Both the position numbers and the translations under genes were made by a program. This document shows, piece by piece, positions 26,529 through 34,462 of a stretch of 64,000 nucleotides of DNA. Numbering within the stretch: position 1 is the stretch's first letter; each line of letters starts with the position of its first letter. The stretch is from Pseudothermotoga elfii DSM 9442 = NBRC 107921 (GTDB taxonomy: Bacteria; Thermotogota; Thermotogae; Thermotogales; DSM-5069), in contig NC_022792.1 in NCBI RefSeq assembly GCF_000504085.1, positions 1,330,001-1,394,000 on the forward strand, given 5' to 3'. Under the pieces are notes generated by a model. It saw nothing but the letters and a program-made list of their open reading frames with translations. It was not told the DNA's origin and did not search any database.

Positions 26529-26873
26529 TCACGTTACGGATACAAGCCATATGCCAGTAGCTATCAGTAAAATGCCGACAATTTTCAGGGAAGATATGTT
26601 TTCCTTGAACAGTAGAATTGAAGCAACAGTAACTATTATAAAGCCTGCGCCGGTCATAATAGGGTAAGCTGTACTGAGTTTTGTTTTCGTTAAAGACAAA
26701 CTGTAAAATACAAAAGACAGGCCAAAGAACAGTAAGCCAAGCCAGATATAAAAGTTTTTAAGACAATGAAAAAAGAATGATGAAAAACTCCCGGTTTCTC
26801 GATAAGAAGAAGCGCCAAGTTTTACAAAAATGTTGGCAAGCGAATTTGTCAGTAGAGCTATTAAGAGTTTCAT
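26529..26873 (-). CDS. Small DMT/SMR-like membrane protein
   Basis: A 114-residue protein with four transmembrane segments, the size and layout of EmrE/ArnE-type half-transporters. Typical features: N-terminal ALLTNSLANIFVKLGA, a central FVFYSLSLTKTKLSTAYPIM segment, and C-terminal LKIVGILLIATGIWLVSV. In polyprenyl-sugar pathways (ArnE/ArnF) such proteins flip lipid-linked sugars. Its position one base from a UbiA-like polyprenyl transferase makes a flippase role attractive. It might also be an ordinary SMR efflux subunit. Confidence 0.75.
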   Translation of the reverse strand: MKLLIALLTNSLANIFVKLGASSYRETGSFSSFFFHCLKNFYIWLGLLFFGLSFVFYSLSLTKTKLSTAYPIMTGAGFIIVTVASILLFKENISSLKIVGILLIATGIWLVSVT

Positions 26874-27740
26874 TTAACTACCTCCAAAATACAGAACGAT
26901 AACTACCGATACAAACCACAAAAAGATTGAAAGAATCATTCCTTTGTCTTTCAAAATTACCTCGGTTGGTTCAGCTTCACCATTTTTCAGGAGCAAGAAA
27001 ATGTATCTGAAAATCCCATAAACAACGAAAGGAATAGTGTAATAAAGTTTATCTGTGCTGAACTGCTCAACTGTTTTCGAGTCAAGTGTGTAAAGTGAGT
27101 ACAGAACCATGGCTGCAGTTCCTGTTGAAATCATTACATTACCGAGTAAATTCTCATCATAATACTTCAAAACAAATCTGTGGCCATGATTGTTATATTT
27201 TGTTATTTCCCCTCTTCTTTTCCCAAATCCAAGGAAAAGAGCAAGGAAAAACGCACTTGTTACAAGCCAGCCAGATGGCCTGGAATCTATTGAATAACTT
27301 CCAGCTATCACTCTCAGCGCAAAGCCAGTAGATATTAACAATACATCCAGTAAAGGAATGCTTTTGCCCTTGAATGTGTAAAAAGTATTCAATAAAAAAT
27401 AGCAACAAAGGCATATCAAAACATACAAATTCTGCAAAAATCCTATTGAAAGAGAAAGAATAATCAGAATAAACACCAATAATTTTGCTTTTTTTTCATC
27501 AAACAGCCCCGAAGCAATAGGCCTATTTTTCTTTGCAGGATGCAATCTGTCAAATGGTGCATCTTTAATATCGTTCATGATGTATACACCGCTTGACAGA
27601 AGGCAAAAAGCAGCGAATGTGATAAATGAGTTTGACAGAAAAACGGGGTCAAATATCTTTTTTGCAAAAACGATAGGAATAACTACAAAAAGATTTTTTA
27701 TCCAGTGTTTTGGCCTTATCAACTTTAGAAGAATTTTCAA
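26874..27740 (-). CDS. UbiA-family polyprenyl transferase, DPPR-synthase-like
   Basis: A 288-residue membrane enzyme. Starting LKILLKLIRPKHWIKNLFV, it contains the first aspartate motif YIMNDIKDAPFDRLHPAKKN followed by RPIASG, and a second region RVIAGSYSID; about nine helices. RPKHWIKN and NDIxDxxxDRxHPxKxxRPIASG are characteristic of the decaprenyl-phosphate phosphoribosyltransferase (Rv3806c/UbiA) subgroup, which transfers phosphoribose from PRPP to polyprenyl phosphate. The frame is open to 27788, but TTG at 27740 is preceded by GGGAGGT. First gene of a four-gene operon. The lipid donor substrate is inferred. Confidence 0.82.
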   Translation of the reverse strand: MKILLKLIRPKHWIKNLFVVIPIVFAKKIFDPVFLSNSFITFAAFCLLSSGVYIMNDIKDAPFDRLHPAKKNRPIASGLFDEKKAKLLVFILIILSLSIGFLQNLYVLICLCCYFLLNTFYTFKGKSIPLLDVLLISTGFALRVIAGSYSIDSRPSGWLVTSAFFLALFLGFGKRRGEITKYNNHGHRFVLKYYDENLLGNVMISTGTAAMVLYSLYTLDSKTVEQFSTDKLYYTIPFVVYGIFRYIFLLLKNGEAEPTEVILKDKGMILSIFLWFVSVVIVLYFGGS

Positions 27741-27773
27741 AAAAGGACCTCCCGTGTCGTTGGGTGACGATAT

Positions 27774-27782
27774 ATTATAGCA
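27774..27782 (-). promoter_or_regulatory. Extended -10 promoter of the UbiA operon
   Basis: TGCTATAAT on the minus strand (27782-27774) is an extended -10 element. No good -35 box is present, because that region is occupied by the terminator hairpin of the upstream UgpC gene. Confidence 0.5.
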
Positions 27783-27788
27783 AAACAA

Positions 27789-27808
27789 AGACGGGGAAAA
27801 CCCCGTCT
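27789..27808 (-). terminator. Terminator after the UgpC ATPase gene
   Basis: A perfect 8-bp stem AGACGGGG (27808-27801 on the minus strand), tetraloop TTTT, CCCCGTCT, followed by TTGTTTTG, 23 bp past the stop of the ATPase gene. Confidence 0.85.
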
Positions 27809-27831
27809 AATGAATTCAAGCCAATTTTCTT

Positions 27832-28935
27832 TCAAATTATGGCTTGCTGAGTTTCTTTGTCAAACACGTGGATCGTGTTCATATCAAAAACGAGATCTAT
27901 TTTTTCACCCTCCTGGGCCTTTGTTCTTGGATCAACTTTCGCGACCAGAGAATCTTCCCCGGCAGTAACATGCAACAAGGTTTCGCTTCCAAGAGGTTCA
28001 ACAACATCTACTGTACCTTGAATAGTATTTTCTGGCTGAGGAGCCATCGCAAAAAGTTTGTCAAATATATTCTCAGGTCTTATACCAAAAACAACTTCTT
28101 TGTCGATCCATTTTTCCAGCGTTTGTTCATGTTCTTTAACAACTTTTACTTTGAAACCGGTCGTTTTAACCCAGATCCCGCCATTTTCAGCTACCAGGGT
28201 TGCGTTTATGAAATTCATAGCAGGGCTTCCTATGAACCCGGCCACAAACATGTTCGCCGGCATGTTGTATATCTCGTTTGGAGAACCTATCTGCTGGATT
28301 ATGCCATCTTTCATAACGACTATTTTGTTTGCCATTGTCATAGCTTCAACCTGATCGTGAGTAACATAAACAATTGTTGCATTAAGCCTGTGATGCAACT
28401 TCTTCAATTCGCTTCTCATCTGTACTCTCAGTTTTGCATCAAGGTTTGACAAAGGTTCGTCAAATAAAAAGACTTTTGGATTTCTAACGATTGCCCTTCC
28501 AACGGCAACACGCTGTCTTTGACCACCGGAAAGCTGTCTTGGTTTTCTGTCAAGAAGCTGCTCTATACCAAGTATTTTGGCAGCTTCTTTAACTCTTCTT
28601 TCAATCTCATCTTTTGGAAATTTCCTGAGCTTCAAACCGAATGCCATGTTTTCATAAACTGTCATATGCGGATAAAGTGCATAATTCTGAAAAACCATAG
28701 CGATGTCTCTATCTTTTGGCTCGACATCATTGACAACTTTCCCGTCAATTTTGATAGTTCCGGAAGTGATTTCTTCAAGACCCGCAATCATTCTAAGTGT
28801 TGTTGTTTTTCCACATCCTGAAGGACCAAGAAGAACAACAAATTCCTTGTCCTGTACCGTTAAGGTTGCTTCTTTTACTGCCACTACTTTGTTGTCATAC
28901 ACCTTTGTGACTTTCTCGAGATCTACTTGAGCCAT
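27832..28935 (-). CDS. ugpC: Sugar ABC transporter ATPase, UgpC/MsmX type
   Basis: A 367-residue ATPase of the MalK/UgpC/MsmX group. Walker A GPSGCGKTT, Q-loop VFQNYALYPHMTV, signature LSGGQRQRVAVGRAI, Walker B VFLFDEPLSNLD, H-loop YVTHDQVEAMTMA, and a C-terminal MOBE regulatory domain (about 240-367). It is not beside any permease. In many Gram-positive and Thermotogota genomes one such ATPase serves several sugar importers. The sugar operon at 37361-40385 has a binding protein and two permeases but no ATPase, so it is a plausible client. ATG follows AGGAGGTG; 2 bp after the antitoxin-like gene. Confidence 0.95.
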   Translation of the reverse strand: MAQVDLEKVTKVYDNKVVAVKEATLTVQDKEFVVLLGPSGCGKTTTLRMIAGLEEITSGTIKIDGKVVNDVEPKDRDIAMVFQNYALYPHMTVYENMAFGLKLRKFPKDEIERRVKEAAKILGIEQLLDRKPRQLSGGQRQRVAVGRAIVRNPKVFLFDEPLSNLDAKLRVQMRSELKKLHHRLNATIVYVTHDQVEAMTMANKIVVMKDGIIQQIGSPNEIYNMPANMFVAGFIGSPAMNFINATLVAENGGIWVKTTGFKVKVVKEHEQTLEKWIDKEVVFGIRPENIFDKLFAMAPQPENTIQGTVDVVEPLGSETLLHVTAGEDSLVAKVDPRTKAQEGEKIDLVFDMNTIHVFDKETQQAII

Positions 28936-28937
28936 TT

Positions 28938-29207
28938 CTACACCTCCTCAAAATCTTCGTCAAGCATTTTGTCAGAACTAATCTCGGCAAATTTTGATGG
29001 ATCTCCTACTTCGAGCAGATATAAATCATAGAGATCATCCATTAATTTGGATATCTTCCTGTATCTCTCATAACCGATTAAAGCTGCATACGGCACCCCA
29101 TTTTTTGTTATAAGAACATCATCTTTTTGAGATTCTTTGACAACTTCGGATAATTTTGCCTTCGCCTGAGCTATGCTGTAAAATTTCTCACTTCTTTTAC
29201 TGCGCAA
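28938..29207 (-). CDS. Phd/YefM-family antitoxin-like protein, no adjacent toxin
   Basis: An 89-residue protein with the Phd/YefM DNA-binding fold: FYSIAQAKAKLSEVVKESQK, then DDVLITKNGVPYAALIGYER followed by YRKISKLMDDL, and an acidic C-terminal tail of the kind that wraps a RelE or Doc toxin. No toxin gene lies on either side: ftcD is divergent and ugpC follows by 2 bp. It may be an orphan antitoxin or a local repressor. The start is TTG at 29207 with AGGAGG upstream; the longer frame to 29273 would include the promoter. Confidence 0.85.
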   Translation of the reverse strand: MRSKRSEKFYSIAQAKAKLSEVVKESQKDDVLITKNGVPYAALIGYERYRKISKLMDDLYDLYLLEVGDPSKFAEISSDKMLDEDFEEV

Positions 29208-29228
29208 CTGTAAATCCTCCTGACCATA

Positions 29229-29257
29229 ATTATAGTCATTTTTACCTGCAAAATCAA
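29229..29257 (-). promoter_or_regulatory. Promoter for antitoxin-ugpC
   Basis: TTGATT (29257-29252), 17-nt spacer, TATAAT (29234-29229) on the minus strand, leading into the antitoxin-like gene and the co-transcribed ATPase. Antitoxins of this family usually bind their own promoter, so ugpC may be under its control. Confidence 0.7.
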
Positions 29258-29318
29258 GTTGCAAAAATACCACGGCTCATGATGATATAATTTTCTTGTA
29301 AAAACAGGAGGTGATCAC

Positions 29319-30245
29319 GTGAAAATCGTAGAATCTGTACCAAATTTCAGCGAAGGTAGACGCGAAGAAGTTGTCAAAGAAATAATTTCTCAGGCCGAAG
29401 GGGTTAAAGGTGTCTGGATACTTGATTGGTCTATGGATATCGATCACAACCGATCTGTTGTAACACTCGTTGGCTCACCAGAGCCATTGCTCGATGTTCT
29501 GTTCAAGATGACTAAAAAAGCTGCTGAACTGATAGATTTACGCAATCACAGGGGAGAACATCCCAGAATGGGGGCGACAGACGTGATTCCTCTGGTCCCA
29601 GTTATGGGTACAAATATGCCGGAGTGTGTTGATTTGTCTAAAAAACTGGCTAAAAGAATAGGTGAAGAACTTAAAATACCTGTCTATTTGTATGAGAAAT
29701 CTGCGACAAATCCACATAGAGAGAATCTCTCTGAAATAAGAAAGGGAGAGTTCGAAGGCTTTTTTGAAAAAATAAAAGATCCTTCCTGGAAACCAGATTT
29801 TGGTCCAGAAAATGTTCATCCAACAGCTGGAGTTGTTGCGGTTGGTGCAAGAGAGTATTTGATTGCCTTTAACGTGAATCTCGGAACCGATAAAATTGAG
29901 ATAGCTGAAAAAATTGCAAAAGCTGTCAGATACATAAGTGGCGGGTATCGATATGTAAAAGCCATAGCCGTGGACCTCAAGGAAAAAGGAATTGTCCAGG
30001 TTTCGATGAATATGACGAACTACAGAAAAAGTCCACTGTACCGGGTTTTGGAAACTATAAGAAGAGAAGCTGCAAGATATGGTGTGCCAGTTGTGGGGAC
30101 AGAGATTATAGGCATGGTTCCAATGCAAGCTTTAATTGATACAGCTCAGTTTTATCTGCAGCTTGATGATTTCAGCCCCAGCAGAGTTATAGAAGGTTGT
30201 GTCCTGGAAATTCTGGCAAAAGAAGGTGCAAAGCTCAGTGAATGA
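29319..30245 (+). CDS. ftcD: Glutamate formimidoyltransferase
   Basis: A 308-residue enzyme moving the formimino group from N-formimino-L-glutamate to tetrahydrofolate, the folate-linked last step of histidine breakdown. It starts VESVPNFSEGRREEVVKEII, continues DWSMDIDHNRSVVTLVGSPE and GEHPRMGATDVIPLVPVMG, and has the second subdomain segment LIAFNVNLGTDK. The length matches the transferase alone, with no cyclodeaminase domain. The ATG has AGGAGGTGAT upstream and an extended -10 (TGATATAAT, 29283-29291). hutI overlaps its stop by 8 bp. Confidence 0.95.
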   Translation: MKIVESVPNFSEGRREEVVKEIISQAEGVKGVWILDWSMDIDHNRSVVTLVGSPEPLLDVLFKMTKKAAELIDLRNHRGEHPRMGATDVIPLVPVMGTNMPECVDLSKKLAKRIGEELKIPVYLYEKSATNPHRENLSEIRKGEFEGFFEKIKDPSWKPDFGPENVHPTAGVVAVGAREYLIAFNVNLGTDKIEIAEKIAKAVRYISGGYRYVKAIAVDLKEKGIVQVSMNMTNYRKSPLYRVLETIRREAARYGVPVVGTEIIGMVPMQALIDTAQFYLQLDDFSPSRVIEGCVLEILAKEGAKLSE

Positions 30246-31437
30246 AGTTGTAATTCGCGCAAAGAAACTCTATACACCGCTTGGTATAAATCCAAAACGT
30301 GGCAGAGAAATGGCAAACCTTTTTGTAAAAGAAGATGTGTACATTCATATTGTAAATGACAGGATAGTCGATATTTCGCATTCAAGACCAGATTTTAATG
30401 GCATCTATTTGTATGGAGATCTTGTGATCCCGGGACTTATAGATTGTCACACGCACATACCCTTCTATGGTTACAGAGAAAGCGATTTTCTAAGAAGATC
30501 CTCCGGGTTGTCTTATCTTCAGATTCACAATTCAGGTGGAGGTATATATGAAAGTGTTTCGAAACTCAGAAGTGCTTCTTTTGATGATTTAGTTCGGTTC
30601 AACCTTAAATTAATTAACAGACTTTTCAGAAAAGGTGTCACTACTTTAGAAGGGAAAACAGGCTATGGATTGGATACAGAAAACGAACTGAAACAGCTTA
30701 AAGTGCTCGAGGTTCTGAACAAATTGAGCCCAGCTGAGATTATTCCAACGTTCATGGGAGCACATTCTGTCCCAAAGGAGAAAGATCAGGACAGTTATGT
30801 AAATGATCTGATATCTATGCTTGACTTGATAAAAAATAGATGCACTTTTGTCGATATCTTTTGTGATGAGGGGGCTTTTGATGTTGACCATGCATCGAAA
30901 TATTTGATGGCAGCAAAGGAAAGAGGATATAAGGTTCGTGTACATGCTGACGAAATAAAAAACACCCAGGCCACAAAATTAGCTGTAAAACTTGGTGCAA
31001 TCTCAGCTGAGCACCTAATTAAAATAGACGAAGATTCAATAAAATCAATTTCTCAAAGCAATACAATAGCTGTTTTGTTACCAGCAACGAGTTTTTATAT
31101 AAATGAGTCCTACGCCCCCGCCAGAAAATTAATTGATAGCAACGCAATAGTTTCACTGGCAAGTGATTTTAATCCAGGATCATCTGCGGTGATCGAACCA
31201 TCTTTCGTAATGAATATATCAGTAAAGAACTTGAAAATGACACCGCAGGAAATATTAACTGCCTTTACTCTAAATGCTGCATGCGTACTTTCGTTATCTG
31301 ATCGGCTTGGAAGTGTAGAGATTGGAAAGCAGGCAGATCTGCTAATTTACAACGATGCGGATTTGGAAACAATAACTTATCTGATAGGTATACAACCCGA
31401 TTACGTAATAAAAAGGGGAGAAATTTTTGAAAATTGA
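30238..31437 (+). CDS. hutI: Imidazolonepropionase
   Basis: A 399-residue amidohydrolase opening 4-imidazolone-5-propionate to N-formimino-L-glutamate, the substrate of the preceding enzyme. Metal motif VIPGLIDCHTHIPFYGYRES, substrate loop TTLEGKTGYGLDTENELKQL, VRVHADEIKNTQATKLAVKL, SAEHLIKI and SLASDFNPGSS (metal aspartate) are all present. The GTG at 30238 follows AAGGTG and overlaps ftcD, giving the normal length. hutH and hutU are not in the window, so a complete pathway must be encoded elsewhere or the pair handles imported intermediates. Confidence 0.94.
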   Translation: MNEVVIRAKKLYTPLGINPKRGREMANLFVKEDVYIHIVNDRIVDISHSRPDFNGIYLYGDLVIPGLIDCHTHIPFYGYRESDFLRRSSGLSYLQIHNSGGGIYESVSKLRSASFDDLVRFNLKLINRLFRKGVTTLEGKTGYGLDTENELKQLKVLEVLNKLSPAEIIPTFMGAHSVPKEKDQDSYVNDLISMLDLIKNRCTFVDIFCDEGAFDVDHASKYLMAAKERGYKVRVHADEIKNTQATKLAVKLGAISAEHLIKIDEDSIKSISQSNTIAVLLPATSFYINESYAPARKLIDSNAIVSLASDFNPGSSAVIEPSFVMNISVKNLKMTPQEILTAFTLNAACVLSLSDRLGSVEIGKQADLLIYNDADLETITYLIGIQPDYVIKRGEIFEN

Positions 31438-31885
31438 AATTGTCGTAATTGGAAAATTAAAAGAATACATTAGGCCAGCTGTCAAGGAGTATATTAAAAT
31501 GCTGAGCTCTTTTGCAGAAATTAAATTGACTCAAATCAAGCATGCGAAAGGTTACAAAGATTTTGATAAATCTCTGAAAAAAGAAGCAGAAGGTATAATT
31601 TCACAATTAAAAGAATCTGATTATGTTATCCTCTTAGATCAGTCCGGGAGAAGTTGTGATTCTATTTCTTTTGCGAATCATTTTCACCAGCTTATTCAGA
31701 TTAATTCATCGATAGTATTTGTTATAGGCGGACCTTTTGGAGTAGACGAATCTTTGAAAAAAAGGGCGAATGAACTTTTATCGCTTTCTGATTTAACCTT
31801 TACACATCAATTAGCAGTGGTAATTCTCTTGGAACAGTTATTCAGAGCTTTCAAGATCATAAACAATCAGAAGTATCATTATTAG
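31427..31885 (+). CDS. rlmH: 23S rRNA pseudouridine-1915 N3-methyltransferase
   Basis: A 152-residue SPOUT methyltransferase that modifies helix 69 of 23S rRNA using S-adenosylmethionine. The C-terminal knot is clear: IVFVIGGPFGVDESLKKRAN, then LSLSDLTFTHQLAVVILLEQ and a terminal YHY. N-terminal IVVIGKLKEYIRPAVKEYIK is typical. TTG start at 31427 overlaps the end of hutI by 11 bp, with GGGGAG upstream. Confidence 0.95.
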   Translation: MKIEIVVIGKLKEYIRPAVKEYIKMLSSFAEIKLTQIKHAKGYKDFDKSLKKEAEGIISQLKESDYVILLDQSGRSCDSISFANHFHQLIQINSSIVFVIGGPFGVDESLKKRANELLSLSDLTFTHQLAVVILLEQLFRAFKIINNQKYHY

Positions 31886-31899
31886 GAGGTGGTATTGAA

Positions 31900-33189
31900 G
31901 TGGACGACTCAGCCAGTAGCGGTTCAATCGTACTCCAGATTGTCGCAATAATCGGTCTTTTAGCTTTATCAGCAATGTTTTCAGCCTCTGAAACAGCGCT
32001 GACGTCGATGAGCAGGCTCAGACTTCTGAAAAAAGATGAGAAAGAGAGTATTCACAAAGTAAATCGTCTTTTAACAGCTTCTCTTGTGATGAACAACTTC
32101 GTAAACCTCATGTTTTCGTCTCTAATAACGATCCTTTTCATCAATCTGTTCATGAATCTGAATGAAAATCTGGTGGCTCTAATTGGCACAGTTTTTACGA
32201 CTATCCTTGTGCTAATTTTTGGAGAAATAACACCAAAGATATACGCAAGAGAGTACTCAGAAAAGGTTTACCAGAGAGCGGAAAAAATGCTCAAGGTGTG
32301 TGAAAAACTCCTGGGCCCTCTGATCAAATTACTTCTTGCCATCAGCAATAAAATAGTAAAGTTTTTTGGTGGAGAAGCTATGGAAGATGCACCTTTTATA
32401 ACATCTGAAGATATAATAACAGCCGTAAATCTGGGAGAAGAAAAAGGTACTATAGATCATCAGGAAGGGCTCATTGTGGAACGAACTTTCCAAATGAGCG
32501 AAACCACGATAAGAGAGATAATGACTCCTCGTGTAGATGTTGTTGCAATTGAAGAAAATGCTTCATTATTTGACCTTATGGAGTTAGTAGACGAAGAGGG
32601 ATACTCAAGAATACCTGTTTACAGAGAAGATATAGACAACATAATTGGCGTTTGTTATGCCAAAGATATTGTAGGTTATATTCAGCAACATGGTACAGAC
32701 GAACTCAGCAAGAAAAAGGTTAAAGAAATTATAAGAGAACCGCTATTTGTTCCAGAAACTATGAATGTGAGCACTCTGCTGAAAATTTTTAAAGAAAAGA
32801 AAATACACATTGCAATAGTAGTAGATGAATTTGGTGGTACAGCAGGTATCGTGACGTTAGAGGATATTTTAGAAGAACTCATTGGAGAAATAATGGATGA
32901 GTACGACCATGATGAAGTCAGTGGAATAAAAAAAATAAGTGAAAACACCTACTTGATAAACGCAACAACTCCTATAAATGATATAGAAAGGGAACTTGAT
33001 GTAGATTTTGAAGAGACAGAACACGAAACACTCTCCGGATATCTGCTGGAGATCTTCAGAAGAATCCCATCGGTTGGCGAAGAAGTCGATGTAGATCTTT
33101 TCCATTTCAAAATTGTTGCAGCAACGAAAAATAGAATTGAGCGAGTCCTGATGACCATAAAAAGGAGAGATGAAATTGAACAACGATGA
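31900..33189 (+). CDS. CNNM/CBS-pair/CorC transporter-family protein (hemolysin-like)
   Basis: A 429-residue protein: DUF21/CNNM membrane domain with three to four helices (about 8-190, FSASETALTSMSRLRLLKKD), two CBS domains (about 205-330, starting IMTPRVDVVAIEENASLFDL; DEFGGTAGIVTLEDILEELI), and a C-terminal CorC/HlyC FAD-like domain (about 345-425). The family includes bacterial Mg2+/Na+ exchangers such as CorB/MpfA; the older hemolysin label is misleading. Start GTG at 31900 after AGGAGGTGG. It overlaps cdd by 20 bp. The transported ion is inferred from family. Confidence 0.9.
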   Translation: MDDSASSGSIVLQIVAIIGLLALSAMFSASETALTSMSRLRLLKKDEKESIHKVNRLLTASLVMNNFVNLMFSSLITILFINLFMNLNENLVALIGTVFTTILVLIFGEITPKIYAREYSEKVYQRAEKMLKVCEKLLGPLIKLLLAISNKIVKFFGGEAMEDAPFITSEDIITAVNLGEEKGTIDHQEGLIVERTFQMSETTIREIMTPRVDVVAIEENASLFDLMELVDEEGYSRIPVYREDIDNIIGVCYAKDIVGYIQQHGTDELSKKKVKEIIREPLFVPETMNVSTLLKIFKEKKIHIAIVVDEFGGTAGIVTLEDILEELIGEIMDEYDHDEVSGIKKISENTYLINATTPINDIERELDVDFEETEHETLSGYLLEIFRRIPSVGEEVDVDLFHFKIVAATKNRIERVLMTIKRRDEIEQR

Positions 33190-33559
33190 ATTGATAGAAC
33201 TGGCCATTGATGCTATGAAAAGGGCATATGTGCCATATTCAAATTTCAGAGTAGGTGCTGTTGTTGTATCAAAGAGCGGAAAGATATTTACAGGGTGCAA
33301 TGTTGAAAATGCTTCATATGGGTTAAGCATATGCGCTGAGAGGGTTGCTATATTCAGTACCATAGCATCTGGAGAAGAAATTGAAAAGCTTGTTGTTGTT
33401 GCAGATACTCCACAACCTGTGAGCCCATGTGGCGCTTGCAGGCAGGTAATGAGTGAGTTTGGAGATTTTGAAGTTGTCCTGGCAAACACTAACGGTGATA
33501 TCATTACCACAAAGGTATCAGATTTATTGCCTCATGCTTTTAAATTTCAGAGGTGGTGA
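33170..33559 (+). CDS. cdd: Cytidine deaminase
   Basis: A 129-residue zinc enzyme of pyrimidine salvage converting cytidine and deoxycytidine to uridine forms. Zinc and catalytic motifs: [20 protein letters not shown] (CAE with catalytic Glu) and [13 protein letters not shown]-terminal [14 protein letters not shown] is the substrate loop. Homotetrameric size. ATG follows AAAGGAGAG inside the end of the CNNM gene; its stop TGA overlaps the era start ATG. Confidence 0.96.
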   Translation: MKLNNDELIELAIDAMKRAYVPYSNFRVGAVVVSKSGKIFTGCNVENASYGLSICAERVAIFSTIASGEEIEKLVVVADTPQPVSPCGACRQVMSEFGDFEVVLANTNGDIITTKVSDLLPHAFKFQRW

Positions 33560-34452
33560 TGTTGAACTCTGGCTTCGTCACCCTCGTGGGCAGACCAAAT
33601 GCAGGTAAATCAAGCCTGATAAACAGTTTTATTGGCAGAAAGGTGCTCATTGTTTCTGAAAAACCCCAAACAACAAGAAATAAAATAAGATGTATTTACA
33701 CCGATTCAGATCACCAGATAATCTTCACAGATACGCCGGGTATACATAAACCAGTGCATAGACTTGGAGAATTTATGGTCAAAGCAGCTATTCAGGCAAT
33801 GAAAGGTGTGGACCTTGTACTATTTGTTGTAGATGCAACTAAGGGTTTTGGCGAACCAGAAAAAAGAATATGCGATCTCGTTAAACTTTCTAAAACGGAA
33901 ACTTTTCTGGTTATCAACAAAATAGATTTGGCAAAAAACTATGAATTTCTCGCAAAAACAATTGTGAGTGAATGCGACTGCTTTTCAAAGGTTTTTTTCA
34001 CCAGTGTTGTCAAAAATGAGGGTATTGAAGAACTTCTTCAGGCAATTAAAAATTGTATGCCCGAAGGTCCCATGTATTTTCCAGAAAATATGCTGATTGA
34101 TCGTCCCATTTCATTTCAAATTGCTGAGATAATAAGAGAAAAAGTGCTCCTGTTTACAAGAGAAGAAATACCACATTGTGTAGCTGTTATAGTAGATACT
34201 ATGGAAAAGCGACAAAACAATCTGTTATATGTGGCGGCAACTATTTATGTGGAAAGAAACTCTCAAAAGGGAATAATAATAGGTAAAAATGGAAACATGC
34301 TCAAACAAATAGGTACTCTTTCAAGAATAGAGATAGAGTCAATCGTTGGCTCAAAAGTTTACCTTGATCTTCACGTTAAAGTGAAAAAGAACTGGAGAGA
34401 CAAAGATTTCATAATATTAAATGAGATTGGAATGAAAGACGAGATCGAATAG
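33559..34452 (+). CDS. era: GTPase Era
   Basis: A 297-residue essential GTPase for 30S ribosome maturation. G1 [10 protein letters not shown]2 [10 protein letters not shown]3 FTDTPGIH, G4 NKIDLAK, then the KH domain (about 205-297) with [15 protein letters not shown] and [18 protein letters not shown] chose the ATG at 33559, which overlaps the cdd stop (TGATG), with GAGG five nt upstream; two GTG codons lie just before and a TTG just after. cdd followed by era is a common bacterial pairing. Confidence 0.96.
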   Translation: MLNSGFVTLVGRPNAGKSSLINSFIGRKVLIVSEKPQTTRNKIRCIYTDSDHQIIFTDTPGIHKPVHRLGEFMVKAAIQAMKGVDLVLFVVDATKGFGEPEKRICDLVKLSKTETFLVINKIDLAKNYEFLAKTIVSECDCFSKVFFTSVVKNEGIEELLQAIKNCMPEGPMYFPENMLIDRPISFQIAEIIREKVLLFTREEIPHCVAVIVDTMEKRQNNLLYVAATIYVERNSQKGIIIGKNGNMLKQIGTLSRIEIESIVGSKVYLDLHVKVKKNWRDKDFIILNEIGMKDEIE

Positions 34453-34462
34453 GAGGCTGCTC

